A stretch of 64,000 nt of DNA from Trileptium ribeirensis (taxonomy: Eukaryota; Nematoda; Enoplea; Enoplida; Thoracostomopsidae): positions 1 through 64,000 of the forward strand of contig JASANE010011766.1 of the NCBI GenBank assembly GCA_030248225.1, written 5' to 3'. The translations under genes were made by a program, and so were the position numbers. A model generated the notes under the pieces. That model worked only from the letters and a program-made list of their open reading frames with translations. It was not told the origin of the DNA and searched no databases. This document shows, piece after piece, positions 23,661 through 35,050 of this stretch. Each line of letters begins with the position of its first letter. The first letter of the stretch is position 1.

Positions 23661-24978
23661 CGCAACAGCGTGGCGAGAAACTAGCATGTAAGCAATGGTT
23701 TGTTGCAATTAAATTTATAGGATATGATTGTGTGTACTTGCATCAATAATGGTTTTGTTTTACGTTTCAGATGTTTACAGATGTCCGGTTGTCCAATGTT
23801 TACTGTAGTAAACAAACAGGCCCTGCTTCCCAAGCGAAATAGAAGTGATGCTGGTTAAAACTGCTGTTTTAGTTGTTCATTTTGGATCATATAAGACTTT
23901 GTTTGCGCCAATATCTCCTTTATTTAAGCTTTGGGCATTAAAGGGTTAATATTTTTTGATAATCAGGTTTCGACTAAAATAGACGTCAACATTTATTAAT
24001 TTAATTGTGCATTCTTAGGAAACGTTGTGGAAATGCAGCCCTGACATATTACAATCTATGTGTAATTTGTAAACTTCCCATACTCCTGTATATCTAGTGG
24101 ATGTGTACTTTGAACGAAAACTATATTTTACCAATTCCCCTTAATCCCAGGAAAACTGAAATGGCCCAGCATACAATTTGACTGAACCCGGCATTAAAAC
24201 CAGTCCTACGGAAATGCCATGATTCCCTGTAACAACCTTATGATAAATTCGTGGACTGTTTCAACATAGTTCGCCGGCGACTACTTTATTATCCGCGGCA
24301 AGTAATAACAGACCGACCTCATAATACCAGCCTCGGTCCTACTAAACCCCGACTTAACTTGGACTTACCTCTCCCGGCGAACCGCTACTTACGATCCCAC
24401 AACAGAAGATTGAGCTCAAGAGAAGTTGAGAGCAAAACTCGACATGACCAGGTTACACTGGCAACGAAATTGATTTTAGCAATTTTTGTTTTGTCGACAT
24501 GTTTTGAAAGTCGACATTTATAGCACATGGAACCATGTTACCAAAATTATTTTCATTTTGTAATTTCTTACATTATCCAAATAAGGAACGATCCATTACC
24601 CTCTGAGCTTAATCGTGTCTATTTTTAAAACAACAGCTAATTAAGTAAAGCAAACCAAAAGCACCAAATTCAAGCAATCCATTCGCCAGATGATCTCTCT
24701 TTTACAACAAGTCCTCAAAACCTTTTCCATTCGACATAGTGTCAAAAATTGAGGAGCAGAGAAGCGAAGCTATATCACTGAAAATCATTTCGTACCCTTC
24801 TTAACTCAATTAAAAACCCCAGAATAATCAAGCACAGCTGAAAAAGTTCGATGCGAGTTCTTTTAGGGGTATGATAATATTGAGGGAATAGCTGAAATAT
24901 ATCGTGGTCTCTAACCTGAATTCTCCCATTAGTTTTAGAAAGTCTAGCAATTATTATTCATAGCTTCGTTATTCGAAT

Positions 24979-25172
24979 AATCAACTATTTTCGGGTATAT
25001 GAAACGGGTTTTTGATGTTGTTCCCTCATCCGAGCAAGTGACTTTGAAAATATACATCACCTTAATATCGCCCAGAATCAACTATTTTCGGGTATATGAA
25101 ACGGGTTTTTGGTGTTGTTCCCTCATCCGAGCAAGTGTCTGTGAAAATATACATCACCTTAATATCGAAAAT
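24979..25172. repeat. 97-bp tandem duplication
   Basis: Two nearly identical copies start with TCAACTATTTTCGGGTATAT at 24,981 and 25,078, differing at only a few bases. Confidence 0.9.
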
Positions 25173-25509
25173 AAGTGTGGCCAAACAATCGCATCAATTT
25201 TCAAAATACTGCCGAGAATGTATTTTTTCGAAATAATTTTTAGCCAACATCCACGGCTTAATCAGTTTTCGCGCTTAACTAAAAGGTTGGACATATCTCG
25301 CTATCGAAAAATCCACAAAATTAAATTCTCAAATTTGAACAAGAATACTTCTTGGTTGACACTCAGAATTCAGCAAATAAAAGTAACGTTTCCAAACTAC
25401 CAATATTTCCTTCAATGTATTTGTTACAACACCTCAAGATCTAACCTATACATTTCTTTCAAAATAACAAAATTACAACCACTTTATGTAAAAGATGCGA
25501 AAGGCTTAC

Positions 25510-25763
25510 CCAATGTCTGAGCCGCCAATCGGACCGTCTCCATTGGTCCTTGTTTCTGCGCCATCTCCCGTCTTGGACACCGAGGCAACAAATGGGACGG
25601 CAGCACCGCCGCGTACTCTCACTGTTAGCCGACACGGCGGTTCGTCATCGTCAAGGCTACAAATGGTCGCGCTGGAGTCGGGAAACCAAATGGGCGAGTC
25701 GGATATTAGCTGATAGTCGTGTTTGCGTAATAATTCGCCGTAGTACGGTGTTTCGAGGCTGAT
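25510..25763 (-). CDS. USP9X: USP9X ortholog exon, end of ubiquitin-like insert plus linker
   Basis: Exon of 254 bases, phase 0 to 2, acceptor TGATCACAG and donor GTAAGC. The product contains ISLETPYYGELLRKHDYQLI and CRLTVRVRGGA, matching human [20 protein letters not shown] and LITAKLTQI. A Gly/Thr-rich linker of about 30 residues follows. The frame has no internal Met. Confidence 0.88.
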
Positions 25764-26071
25764 CTGTGATCATCAAACAATTTCTATGTCAAAGCAAGGC
25801 ATGACTCCATTTCTAATCAACTGTTTAAAACGAACCCAATTTTAGAACCACGTTTCGATGAATCACGTTTCACATTTCGAATCATGATGCTAATGGAAGC
25901 AATAATTTAATTTTTTAATAAATAAACTAGTTGCTGATGGGTTGGCAATATTACTCTTCTGTATGGTTCCGTATTGAAATCATGATAAAGTCGCTGTGAA
26001 GTCACCAATTATGTTGAGCCATTTCTTTTGAATCAACACATATTAGATTTTAGAATCATTAAGTAACTTAC

Positions 26072-26143
26072 GTTGCCGACCGGAGTTTCTATCCGATTCG
26101 AAATCCTTCGACGTAAACTGGCGACAGTTTCATTTCCATGGAT
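26072..26143 (-). CDS. USP9X: USP9X ortholog exon, middle of the ubiquitin-like insert
   Basis: Small exon of 72 bases (24 codons, phase 0 to 0), acceptor ATGTTTTAG and donor GTAAGT. It encodes IHGNETVASLRRRISNRIET, matching human [20 protein letters not shown]. It corresponds to the helix of the ubiquitin-like domain and joins in phase to the 27.6-kb and 25.5-kb exons. Confidence 0.93.
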
Positions 26144-27614
26144 CTAAAACATTTTGGTTGAGTTCTCACGAAATGAGCATAAATTTAAAAAAAGTTTCGC
26201 ATTCAAACTTTTCTCGTCCGGTGAAAATACTCAGCTGAGCCATGAAACCTGTTGACATGACATCTACAATCCCAACCTAGATAGACATTTCAGAGCCACA
26301 CCGTCTCAACTCTCAATTTGGACGCACTCCCATAAAGGCCCTACTCAGAGGCCAAGGTCCTGGCGGTGAACAGTAACGTTATTTTTGTTTCATTTATTCT
26401 TAATAAAAAACAAGCAAAATCAGAGCAAAAACAAAGAGTGAATGATCCGGTCCGTCCGCAATGAGGCTGGACCATCTCGCTTTTCAAATTACCGCTTTTC
26501 CAAAGCGCCCCCTGGCCAAAAAGAGTGCCCTGGTAAAATTTTGACTCCTCAGACAAAATTAATTCTTGGCTTCCCATCGCTTAAAAACCCAGCTGTACTA
26601 GCTTCTCCACTACTACTAAAATTTTGACTGGACGCATTGAACTAGAGGCCACCCAGCCGCAGCTGAAAATACCTTGCGGTGGGAAATTTTCCTCAGGTTA
26701 CGATTATGAGGAGAAAACCGCATCCCCATGTCAATTTCGTGTATTTACAACATGTTATCGCTGTTTTTCATGTATATTTCTTATTTAAGTACTGAAAATG
26801 CCTATTTCTACAGGCCACACTTCGTTTTACATAGAATATTGCCATAAATAGTCGAGGTATAAGGTGTAGTATTGAGTTTTGTTATAACTGTTTTTTGTTA
26901 GGACGATCATTTTTTGTGTCACTCAAAATACCTGGCGGTGCTTTGGAGGGTTGACCTGGGGGAGCCTAAATTTACCTGGAGGCATGACCTGTAGGGAGCC
27001 GCCGAAATCCTGGGGGAGTTCGAAATTCCTGCACCCTCTCTTCTCCTCTGTGGAGAGGCCAGGTTTATATAAAAAACTTTACACATTTTTTAACAAAAAT
27101 CCATTTCTGAGGTTAAAAATTTGAAATTGTTAGAAAAGTTGTTTTAACCTCAATAATGACGTTTTCGCACCGTTTCTGACGTCATTTAATAACAATTATC
27201 AATTTAGTCTCAACATATTTGTTAAGACTTTTAAAATTACCTGAAAATATGTAATTTTGTTTCCCCACTTTTTCTCCGAAAGTGACTTTTCGAAGGCGGC
27301 GCCTGCTGATAATACGACGAAATGAAATGTATTCATAAGAACGTCCAGGATGAGCTGAGGGTACACCTTACACTCAGATATTCCCGACTCTGCCACATTG
27401 CAGCTGGGTGCCTCTCAGGAGCTATTTTGACCCTGTGGAGAGGCCAGATTGTTTGAAATTGGCCCAGCAGCAGCGTCGTTTTGATATGTAGCACTTTTGA
27501 TTAAAACGTATGTTATTTTTCAATTTATTGCGCTGATCACAATATGTTTCGGCATTTGTTTGGGCTTAGTTTTCATTTATAAAATATTACAAGAGTCTTC
27601 TAATTGTGTTTTAC
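26144..27614. other. Intron carrying a family C repeat
   Basis: Outside the family C element (26,640-27,060) no feature was recognised. A second CTGTGGAGAGGCCAG end at 27,434 suggests a further, nested or truncated copy. Confidence 0.5.
26640..27062 (+). mobile_element. MITE-like element, family C (end TGTGGAGAGGCCAG)
   Basis: It shares AATATTGCCATAAATAGTCG-type and TTTTGTTATAACTG phrases, then ACCTGG..GGCATGACCTG and GAGCCGCCGAAATCCTGG, with 46,060-46,490 and 47,570-47,815. The right end TGTGGAGAGGCCAG is the inverse of the left end TGGCCTCTCCATAAC at 46,059. The left end of this copy is degraded. There is no coding capacity. Confidence 0.65.
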
Positions 27615-27840
27615 AACTATGCTGTTTGAAGTGATTAGCGAAACCCTTGCCATGGTGCGCCATTCCTGCTGCGGAGTTCCGGGCCGATGAATAGTGACGA
27701 TCAGCGCCGAGATCGCGCCGTAGAAAACGGCGCCGTGCGGCAGAACGCTGCGGTCGTCGATATGTGTCTCTTCGGCAACGAGCAAAAATCGTCGCAATAT
27801 TCGCAGCAGCCGAGTCGTGGACAAGACGCTTTCGTCGTTC
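27615..27840 (-). CDS. USP9X: USP9X ortholog exon, start of the ubiquitin-like insert
   Basis: Exon of 226 bases, phase 2 to 0, acceptor CCATTTCAG and donor GTAAAA. It encodes TTRLLRILRRFLLVAEETHI and DRSVLPHGAVFYG, matching human [20 protein letters not shown] and RTILPMSRAFRG. The C-terminal part ISALIVTIHRPG corresponds to human LSFVVRFPNQG, the first strand of the ubiquitin-like domain inside USP9X. About 13 residues before the donor have no clear human match, so an earlier donor cannot be ruled out, although this one keeps phase. Confidence 0.92.
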
Positions 27841-30014
27841 CTGAAATGGCAGTTAGATGACACTGAACGGATCATGAAAAGAGTGCGTTGTTTGCTGGTA
27901 AGATGTTCGTTTGGATGAATGGTGCATTACAGAATAGTATATCACTTCTCAGCACTACTGTTAACCAGTGTTTGACGACACGTGCGTTTTCGGCGTAACC
28001 CTCATTTCTGGGCAGGTCACCATGCACAGATCCCCTCTCCCCAAGTTTTAGGGGTATGTCGAACTCCCAATCCCAGTTTGGGGGGTCGGTTGAACCGATA
28101 GCAGTTATCCAATCCTAAAACTGGGGGTCCGAGCTATCGCCTCCAAAACTTGGCGGGTCGACGTCAGGTCGAAAACGCCCGTATCAGCAAACACGGGTCA
28201 ACATTAGATTGCTGGACACTGACATACTCTTCATTAATTCACTCATGGTTGGATATATATAAAATCTGCTTAGTGGCAAATTAGCCATGAAATTGGACGA
28301 AATTACCTTTACACTGCTCCACTATATGCCGTATTCCACAGCGAATCGACTATTTTCTTGATTCAACCCTGGCGGAAGCTATTAAGATACTGATTGCATA
28401 TAAGTTATCAAACTTGAGTGGCCGTTGAGAGTGAGGCTTTTTCTATACTACAAGTCTCATAAAGACTGCTTCGAGCCATTCCAACTTGAATAGATGAGCA
28501 CTCTGGTCATTATTTCTAGTGTGGAGAGAAATAGCAGGACCTGACTGTGGACTTAGTGAGTTTTCATAGGTATCTTTGTCAGAATTTGAAGGATACAAGG
28601 CTTTTACCTGTAGTTCACGCTGTAGTGCAATGTTATTATAATTTCACATAAGCAAGATCATTTGATGACTTATCACATGCAAGACTTCAGCACGGCAAAC
28701 TGGTTTTAGGTAACCTAAGGTTACTATTTTGACTTGGATGGTTCTATACTAACCAGTTCCAGTACTTTGTCGGTCACATAAATATATATATATAAATACA
28801 TGACCAACAATAGAGTCCATGTTGTTTTGACCCCAGTGGGATATGTGTTGTCCAAGGGTAGCAATCAAGATAATGTTTAATCGTGACGACACTGGGTGAT
28901 CAAACCATAAATATGCTGTTAGCCATTCCATTTTTATCAAACGACATTAGTTTTCTTCATTAATCACGTTTTCAAACTGTGGAACTTAAAATAGCTTCAC
29001 CGGTAAAAGTTTCAATCCGAATACTAGAATACCGACAGCAGTTGGTTCAGCTCTTATAGCTCCAGTAATCAACAAGATTACAAGTTGTTTTATGTAAGAC
29101 AGTTTACTCTTGAAAATCTTAACTTATGACACCAAATAATTGCGCAATAGCTTTCTATACCTGGGGGCTTTGAGCTAGAGTCCCAGCTGTATCCGAGAAA
29201 TACCTGGGAGGTTTCCCCAGGTTGGCTGGGGCTTTGAGCTGGAGTCCCAGCTGCATCTCAGAAATACCTGGGAGGTATCCCCAGGTTGGCTGGGGCAAAA
29301 TCGTGCCGCCCAAGGTTAACGGAGGCTATTATAATTGCACCGTGTTTTGGAAGCCGCTACAACATATTGTTGTTTTGGATGTATAATTACTACAACCTTC
29401 ACATCACTCAAGTATTTATCATAAATAACGGAAATATAAGCAGCATTATAGTTCGTTACAACAATATTCTAGTTCGGACGATTACTTTTGATGCCATCTC
29501 GATATTCCAGGGAAGGGAATGTGCTGGAGCGTTGAGCTCGGGCGAAACCACAATTTTCCTCAGGGAAGCTGGAAAATCATGTGGTTCCCTTCTGTGGCGA
29601 GCTCAGCTATAGAAGCGATCATAACCTTGGCTGGTCGTCGTCTAAACTATGACAGTTTTGAAGGCCACAATAGCTTTGTTAACATGCTCCAAATGTGGTT
29701 TAGAGCGTACCAAGAAACACACACGCCTAGAAAGTTGGACAAGAAGTGCAAGACTTGACTTGACAAGTCTACACCGTCTTTTCTGGAGTACAAAATGGCA
29801 CACTATCAAGAGTTAGCTTTTACATCATCTTGTTCCCTTGTGACGACATCTACAACCGATCATAATCTTGTCTGGCCGTCTAAAAGCAATACATTTGCCG
29901 ATATTTTCGAATACATCAAAATCCCAGTCACCACCGTTATTACAATAACAGTTGTATTGTGAACTAAACCAACTGCTGATTTGAAATAATTGCAGATCAG
30001 CTGAACAAACTTAC
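27841..30014. other. Intron, with a short tandem at 29,158-29,300
   Basis: No gene was recognised. Near 28,020-28,180 several short G/C-rich phrases (CCAAGTTTTAGGGG, CCTAAAACTGGGGG) occur in opposing senses. Confidence 0.45.
29158..29300 (+). repeat. Tandem pair of about 70 bp related to family C
   Basis: The phrases GGGGCTTTGAGCT, GAGTCCCAGCTG and CCCAGGTTGGCTGGGG occur twice in succession. GGCTTTGAGCTA and CACCAGGTTAGCCAGGGG also occur in the family C copy at 46.1 kb. Confidence 0.75.
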
Positions 30015-30136
30015 ACTGAGGCAGTTCTGTCTACCGGGGCATCCGCAGCTCCGTCACTTGTCGCAATCAGTGCCGCGTACGTCTCAAGACGACTGCTAAT
30101 TTCGAACAGGAACCGTCGGTGCAACTTCTCCATGTC
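30015..30136 (-). CDS. USP9X: USP9X ortholog exon (EDFIQSCFDRLKASYDTL region)
   Basis: Exon of 122 bases, phase 0 to 2, acceptor TTTGTTGCAG and donor GTAAGT. It encodes DMEKLHRRFLFEISSRLETY followed by AALIATSDGA, matching human EDFIQSCFDRLKASYDTLC and VLDGDKD. The phase joins exactly to the exons on both sides. Confidence 0.93.
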
Positions 30137-30377
30137 CTGCAACAAACATTTGTACCTTAAGCGACACTGATGCACAAGACTTACCTTTAGAGATTATTTT
30201 TTTATTTTATATATTATATATCTATTGGCCCAAATATCTGAAAAGCAAAACACAAATTTAAATCAGTTTCTGCTGCATTTAGACGACGTATACATCTATA
30301 TCCAGGACCTAAACAGTTTGAGATGGACAAAAGTGTGCAAAACACGGAAACTGCGCTTGTCCGTGGCTGTACGCTTT

Positions 30378-30850
30378 ATAACTAGTAACTCGATCGTGAT
30401 TGCAGAACGTAGTAAAGTTGCGTACACAGCCAATGAGCTGTCGTTAGCATACGTCGATATGCTATATATGGATATCGCACAATACCTACCGCACAGGATA
30501 GAACAAAACTAACACTGACAAAGACTTTCCCATGCTCGAAAACCCCCAAGTGAACCTTTTTAGCCGCATAAGACGTCGCAGCAAATTTTCCAAGTTTGGG
30601 TCGAGGAGCCACGAGGGTGCAATACCTTAAACCCCATAACTCCAGAACCGGAGCCTTAATCGAAAAACAAAACTGAGACATGTGCATTTATCATTTTACT
30701 ATGAAATAAAACCACCCAGAGAAAAAATTTAAAAATTAAGAAAACATTACTTTGCTTCCGTGTAGGGTATTAAAATGGAGCAAAAACCATCATTTCTACC
30801 TCTAACCCCGAACAATAGGGTACCCATACCCCGTACCCATGCAACCATGT
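30378..30850 (+). repeat. Interspersed repeat, family A (copy 3, short)
   Basis: It starts CTAGTAACTCGATCGTGATT and contains AGAACGTAGTAAAG, one subunit with CCGGAGCCTTAATCGAAAAA, and the CCGTACCCATGCAACCATGT phrase, but lacks the second subunit. It ends about 60 bases from the donor of the 30.9-kb exon. Confidence 0.78.
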
Positions 30851-30907
30851 AAATGTTTGAAAATAACCACAGTGAAACGAGGATGTAATCCCGAAACTGG
30901 TTAGTAC

Positions 30908-31048
30908 CTTTTTGAGTTTTTGGGACACGTTCGAGTATTGCATGTCGATGAGCATCGTTATTGCGTTGTCCACGATCTCCTGATCCCGCGACTTCAACGC
31001 TACGTCCCAGACAAAATCGAGACCCAACAAGTCCAGCTTCTCCACTGT
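30908..31048 (-). CDS. USP9X: USP9X ortholog exon (DLELIGLDYLWRV region)
   Basis: Exon of 141 bases (47 codons, phase 0 to 0), acceptor TTTTTCATTCAG and donor GTACTA. The product TVEKLDLLGLDFVWDVALKS matches human DDLELIGLDYLWRVVIQS, and the following VDNAITMLIDMQYSNVSQKL matches RAIDLLKEIYTNLGPRL. Only 44 bases upstream, at 31,093, begins the 27-bp end of a DNA transposon, so that insertion lies directly beside the acceptor. Confidence 0.95.
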
Positions 31049-31092
31049 CTGAATGAAAAACGCACATAAAACAATATAAAAATAAACTAAAT

Positions 31093-32435
31093 GGGTCATT
31101 TCACGAAACCATGTAATTTGCTCGGGGGCTACATCGGCACTTTTTGGCCCATACCACCAGTCTTTTGGAAGGAAATTTAATTCCTCTGTGTGGTGCAGTA
31201 ATATGCTGTCCGACGGTCATGATAAGGTATGATGGACTTCTGTGCCCCTAACATAGCAGGAGCTAGGGGTCCGCAAATCGGATGGGCCAAATGAAGCCAA
31301 AAACACATGTCCCACTGTAAACGTTCGCGGTATCGCCAGCACATGATACGCATGTGTGTTTTTCATTTCACTGTTATCGTTTGATATTTGCTTTTCGTGA
31401 CATGTAGCCCCCCGACCTAGGTCAAATCTGACAACTCGCATACGCTGGTAAATATTGTCAAAGTGCACTAGCGCCAATAATTCTATATAACGATAATCGT
31501 AATCGGTACAGGTGTCAGTGAAAAAAAGAAAGTGAGCGTATGTCTATGTGTTGCTTAGTTATGAGGCCGAAGGTAACAAAGAGCCAAAAATGAAGTATGC
31601 AAAATGTAGCCCCCCGACCTTACGAAAATGCAGTTTAAAAAACCAAATTTAGCATACAGTCTTACAATAGGCCGGATAGAAATATAGTAACTCCCCACTA
31701 GAATCGGGCCATGTATTAAAAATTTCTAATGAAAATGTAGCCCCCCCGACCTGATGTGTAGCCCCCCCGACCAAATCAAAATCCAGAACTTCTAGAAGTA
31801 GTTAAGGTTTTACGCGTTATATGTTGCAGAAAGGTGTAGGTCCCCACCCGACTTAAGGTGTAGCCCCCCCGACTTCAGGTGTAGCCCCCCCCCCCCGACT
31901 TTAGGAGTAGCCCCCCCCGACTTTCACATGTCGGGGTGTCAATTTTTACAACACCTATGGATCTGCCTGAAATTTTCTGTCGGACATCTCCCACTCATGG
32001 TTGGTTTGTGAGCATAAAATGGTATTTGTAAGTGCTGTATCCGTTGCACTAAAAAAACTTCTGCGACACGCTTGTCCTAAATTGATCATTTTTAACCTCA
32101 AAATGTCTCTAGCGGCACCAATTATAGGCCACATGTCCTCCAAATGGCTTGACCGCGACCCTTTTTGTCCGGCTTGCATACAAACAGACCATAGTTCATG
32201 TGTCGCTGCGTCAACCAATAGAATAAAGACTTATTTCGGATTAAAATTTGAATCCCAGGGACTCTTTGCGCCCCTGTAACAGGATTCAGGAAGTTCGTTT
32301 TGCATAGAGACGTCGATATTCGAAAAATTCAAGGTTTTTTACGTCGGAAGGGGTCTAAACACTGCACATTCGAAAACGTTTCATTTTGGCTTCAAAAAGT
32401 GGTGTTTAAAATTACATGGTTTCGTGAAATGACCC
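31093..32435. mobile_element. DNA transposon-like element with perfect 27-bp terminal inverted repeats
   Basis: The left end (31,093-31,119) starts GGGTCATTTCACGAAACC. The right end (32,409-32,435) is its exact reverse complement over 27 bases. Flanks CTAAAT and AAATAT allow a 4-base AAAT target duplication. The 1,343-bp interior has no recognisable transposase. It contains many GTAGCCCCCCCGAC words (31,395-31,925). It lies 44 bases upstream of a USP9X exon. Confidence 0.88.
31735..31930 (+). repeat. Short tandem motif GTAGCCCCCCCGACT
   Basis: The motif GTAGCCCCCCCGAC(T/C) occurs at least six times at irregular spacing inside the 31.1-32.4 kb element, with C runs of 6 to 10. It is low complexity. 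Confidence 0.8.
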
Positions 32436-33002
32436 AAATATTAAAAACAACCCCAAACCAATTGTAGCACTTAACAGAGGTCGAATGGCTTGTTAACTCG
32501 TGCTCTGTAATCCAAAGATTTTTAAATCGGACAAGTGTTTATAAAACTGGCTCCGGCGCAAGTCTCAAGGTTATAATTTGACGATATTATAAGCGATACA
32601 TAGCCAATGGCCAGCCTAGTCATGGCGCGTCGGCTGTACCTTCCCCTAGTCACTGGAAGGTGAGATGCTGCGAGCGCTGGAAGGAGCGGCATCTTCCAAA
32701 AATACAACTGGCGCGTTGTACCACTGTCTGCCATAATTGAGCACCTAAAGTCCACCCCTGTCAACGTCAACCCCAGCAACACCGCCAAAACTCTCTTCGA
32801 CCAAACCGTCAATGTTTTATTCGCATCAACTTAAGACCAGCTCACTTTGTTAATCCTAATTACTGGAGATATAAGTAATGCACCAGATGTCACCATTTGA
32901 TTGTCTTTGTAACAGATGCATTCTGGTTCGTTACATCGTATATTAATCTTTACAACACTATAATGGGCAGCATTGTTGAACCCTAAGATTGAGCGTAAGC
33001 AT
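32436..33002. other. Nothing recognised between two mobile elements
   Basis: Open frames on either strand (for example 32,522-32,812 minus) resemble no family I can name. Confidence 0.4.
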
Positions 33003-33024
33003 ATATATATATATAATAGCATGA

Positions 33025-33101
33025 ACAGATTAATTGTGGAACAGTAATAAGGGTTTAAGCGCCGTAACGTCATTTAACTTGGAGTTCGTGTATCGGCACA
33101 T
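33025..33101 (-). repeat. Inverted copy of the Penelope-like element's 3' end
   Basis: This stretch is the reverse complement of 34,983-35,052, including TAATAAGGGTTTAAGCGCCG against CGGCGCTTAAACCCTTATTA. Only a few bases differ over about 70. Penelope-like elements commonly carry partial tandem or inverted copies at the 5' end, which fits. Confidence 0.92.
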
Positions 33102-33239
33102 TGAGCAGCACTTTATGACTGCTCAAACACAGGATCCGTATCTTTCTATAGTGCGTACTGATTGTAATGTTAACAAATCCATTAAGTCACTTAAAGACGC
33201 CAAATACATCAGCGCCACACAGTACCATGTAGGGAACGA

Positions 33240-33322
33240 CCGAATATTCGGTATTCGGCCGAATAGTAGGTATTCGGTATTCGGCCGAATAGTTGGCAAT
33301 ATTCGGCCGAATACCGAATAGT
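33240..33322. repeat. Palindromic TATTCGGCCGAATA cluster
   Basis: The self-complementary word TATTCGGCCGAATA or near variants occurs three times in 80 bases, joined by GGTATTCGGTATTCGG. The block as a whole folds back on itself. It lies inside the Penelope-like element's 5' half and may be a small nested insertion. Confidence 0.85.
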
Positions 33323-33579
33323 TGACTGGCTGCTGTTAGTTGAAAAATAGAGGCAAAATCTGCTCACCAGATATCCTAATTTTACGGCCGGAGTCCTGAT
33401 AATGATGCTGCAAACCGCTAAATACGTCCAACGTGTTGCAACTTTGGTAAGACAAGATGCGTTTGAGACTCATCAATTCAGTTCGCAGCCGGATCGAATG
33501 TTCTGATCACCACATTTATGTTCTTCATCTGCCGTGCACTATCTCGCTGCCATAATATGCATTACTAGCTGCAGGCTCT

Positions 33580-34500
33580 CGTCCGCCTATTCTATACGGT
33601 TCTCCGAAAATCCACAAAAATGGCACTCCACTTAGACCCATTCTATCCTGCTGGCACAATTTTTGATTCCAATCCTTGAGCCGCTTACTAAGAACCAATA
33701 CACCATTCAAAGCTCGTTTGATTTTGCTCACCAAATAACAATTGGGACCACGGCAATAAATTTATGGCGAGTTTCGATGTTACCACTCTCTCGTTCCAAT
33801 TAATGAAACTATGGAAATGATAAAAGATGCACAAAGAAATAGTACCGGTACACCTTTTAATGAATTGCATCAAAATATGCGTTCAAAATGTTCAGTTTTT
33901 GTTTAATGGTGTTCTTTACGAACAAATTGAAGGTGTCGCGATGGACTCCCCCTTGGGTCCTACCCTCGCCAATATTTTTATGAATAAATCGGAGTGCAAA
34001 TGGCTATCTGTATGTCCTCAGAGATTCCGACCATCGTTCTACAAACCTTACGTCGATGATACCCTTACTATGTTTAGCAACCAAGAACAATGCACTCAAT
34101 TTCTGCAATATCTTAACGGCAAACACGCCACTATAAAGTTCACGATCGAAACTGAACTGAACAACCATATTTCATTTCTTGACGTTAAAATAACTAAAAT
34201 CAATGGCAATATTTGTCACCTCCACATACTGTAAATCAAGCTTCACAGGCCTCACCATGAAATACGATTCCTATATCTTGCCTAGATATAAGTCAGGTAT
34301 AATAAACTGCTTGCTCCACCGGGCTTTTGAAATTAGCTCTAATTTTAACATCATCCATCAAGAAATTCGTTTCATACATAGAATGCTGAATAGCAACGGC
34401 TTCCCTAATAACATCACTGATAGAAGCATTAAGTCCTTCATTAGTAAGCGAATTTCAAGTCAGCCATCAGCACTAACAATGGATCAACGATCCCAGACTG
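33580..34500 (+). pseudogene. Penelope-like reverse transcriptase, frameshifted
   Basis: The RT core is spread over three frames: the palm start in frame 1 (33,580), SFDVTTLS in frame 2, VPINETMEM back in frame 1, the main block with YVDDTLTMF in frame 2 until the stop at 34,234, and TSTYCKSSFTGLTMKYDSYI with RFIHRMLNSNGFP in frame 3. The usual Gly in the MGSPLGP motif is Asp here. The catalytic Asp pair is retained. Confidence 0.9.
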
Positions 34501-34606
34501 AAACTTAGCAAAATATCGATACCGTTGACGAATTTTGCATTCTTAAAATCCGTTTGTAGGGCCACATACACACTGACTTAGGAAAAACATACAGCAGGCT
34601 TTTAAG

Positions 34607-35050
34607 GTGACATTTCCGAATCACAGGTTTCGCATTGTCATTGAAGTAGGTAAAAGATTGAAGCATTGCTTTAGCTTTAAAGACAATATTCCGGATGCTC
34701 TTAAGTCTTCTGCTGTCTATAAGTACACTTGTTCCGCTTGTGAAGCGGACTACATCGGTAGTTCCTACCGACATTTGTCAACAAGGATTTCGGAGCACAT
34801 CAGAGTATCAGCCAGAACTGGCAAAAAGCTGAACAATGCTCAAACTGCTAGCTCTGTCATTTTTCAACACGGCACTAACTGTAATACCACACTCAAAACT
34901 GAACATTTCCCCATCATAACAGTTTCCGACAAACGCTCTCGCAATTCGGATTCCTTACTACGCACCTTGGAAAATCTTCACATCCGATACACGTACCCCA
35001 AGTTAAATGACGTTACGGCGCTTAAACCCTTATTACTGTTCCACAATTAA
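34607..35050 (+). pseudogene. GIY-YIG endonuclease domain of the Penelope-like element
   Basis: A 147-codon open frame with the linker FSFKDNIPDALKSSAVYKYT, then CSACEADYIGSSYRHLSTRI and SEH. The CxxC before YIG and the R-H-L..R-I..E-H order fit the nuclease of endonuclease-bearing Penelope-like elements. It runs to the end of the frame without a stop but is cut off from the RT by frameshifts, so it is listed as part of a dead element. Confidence 0.9.

Larger units (their letters stand above)
22283..25509. other. Intron with microsatellite and small duplications, no gene
   Basis: It holds a TATGTATATATTG-type microsatellite (23,336-23,420), a 99-bp tandem pair (23,462-23,660) and a 97-bp tandem pair (24,979-25,172). 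A GC-rich block at 22,425-22,640 is unassigned. No exon was recognised. Confidence 0.5.

Noticed and set aside
23339..23749. 136-codon frame starting with Tyr/Ile/Val runs
   Set aside because: The first half is the TATGTATATA microsatellite; only the 99-bp pair is kept as an observation.
34505..34774. Minus-strand frames overlapping the Penelope-like element
   Set aside because: Antisense shadows of the GIY-YIG and linker coding region.
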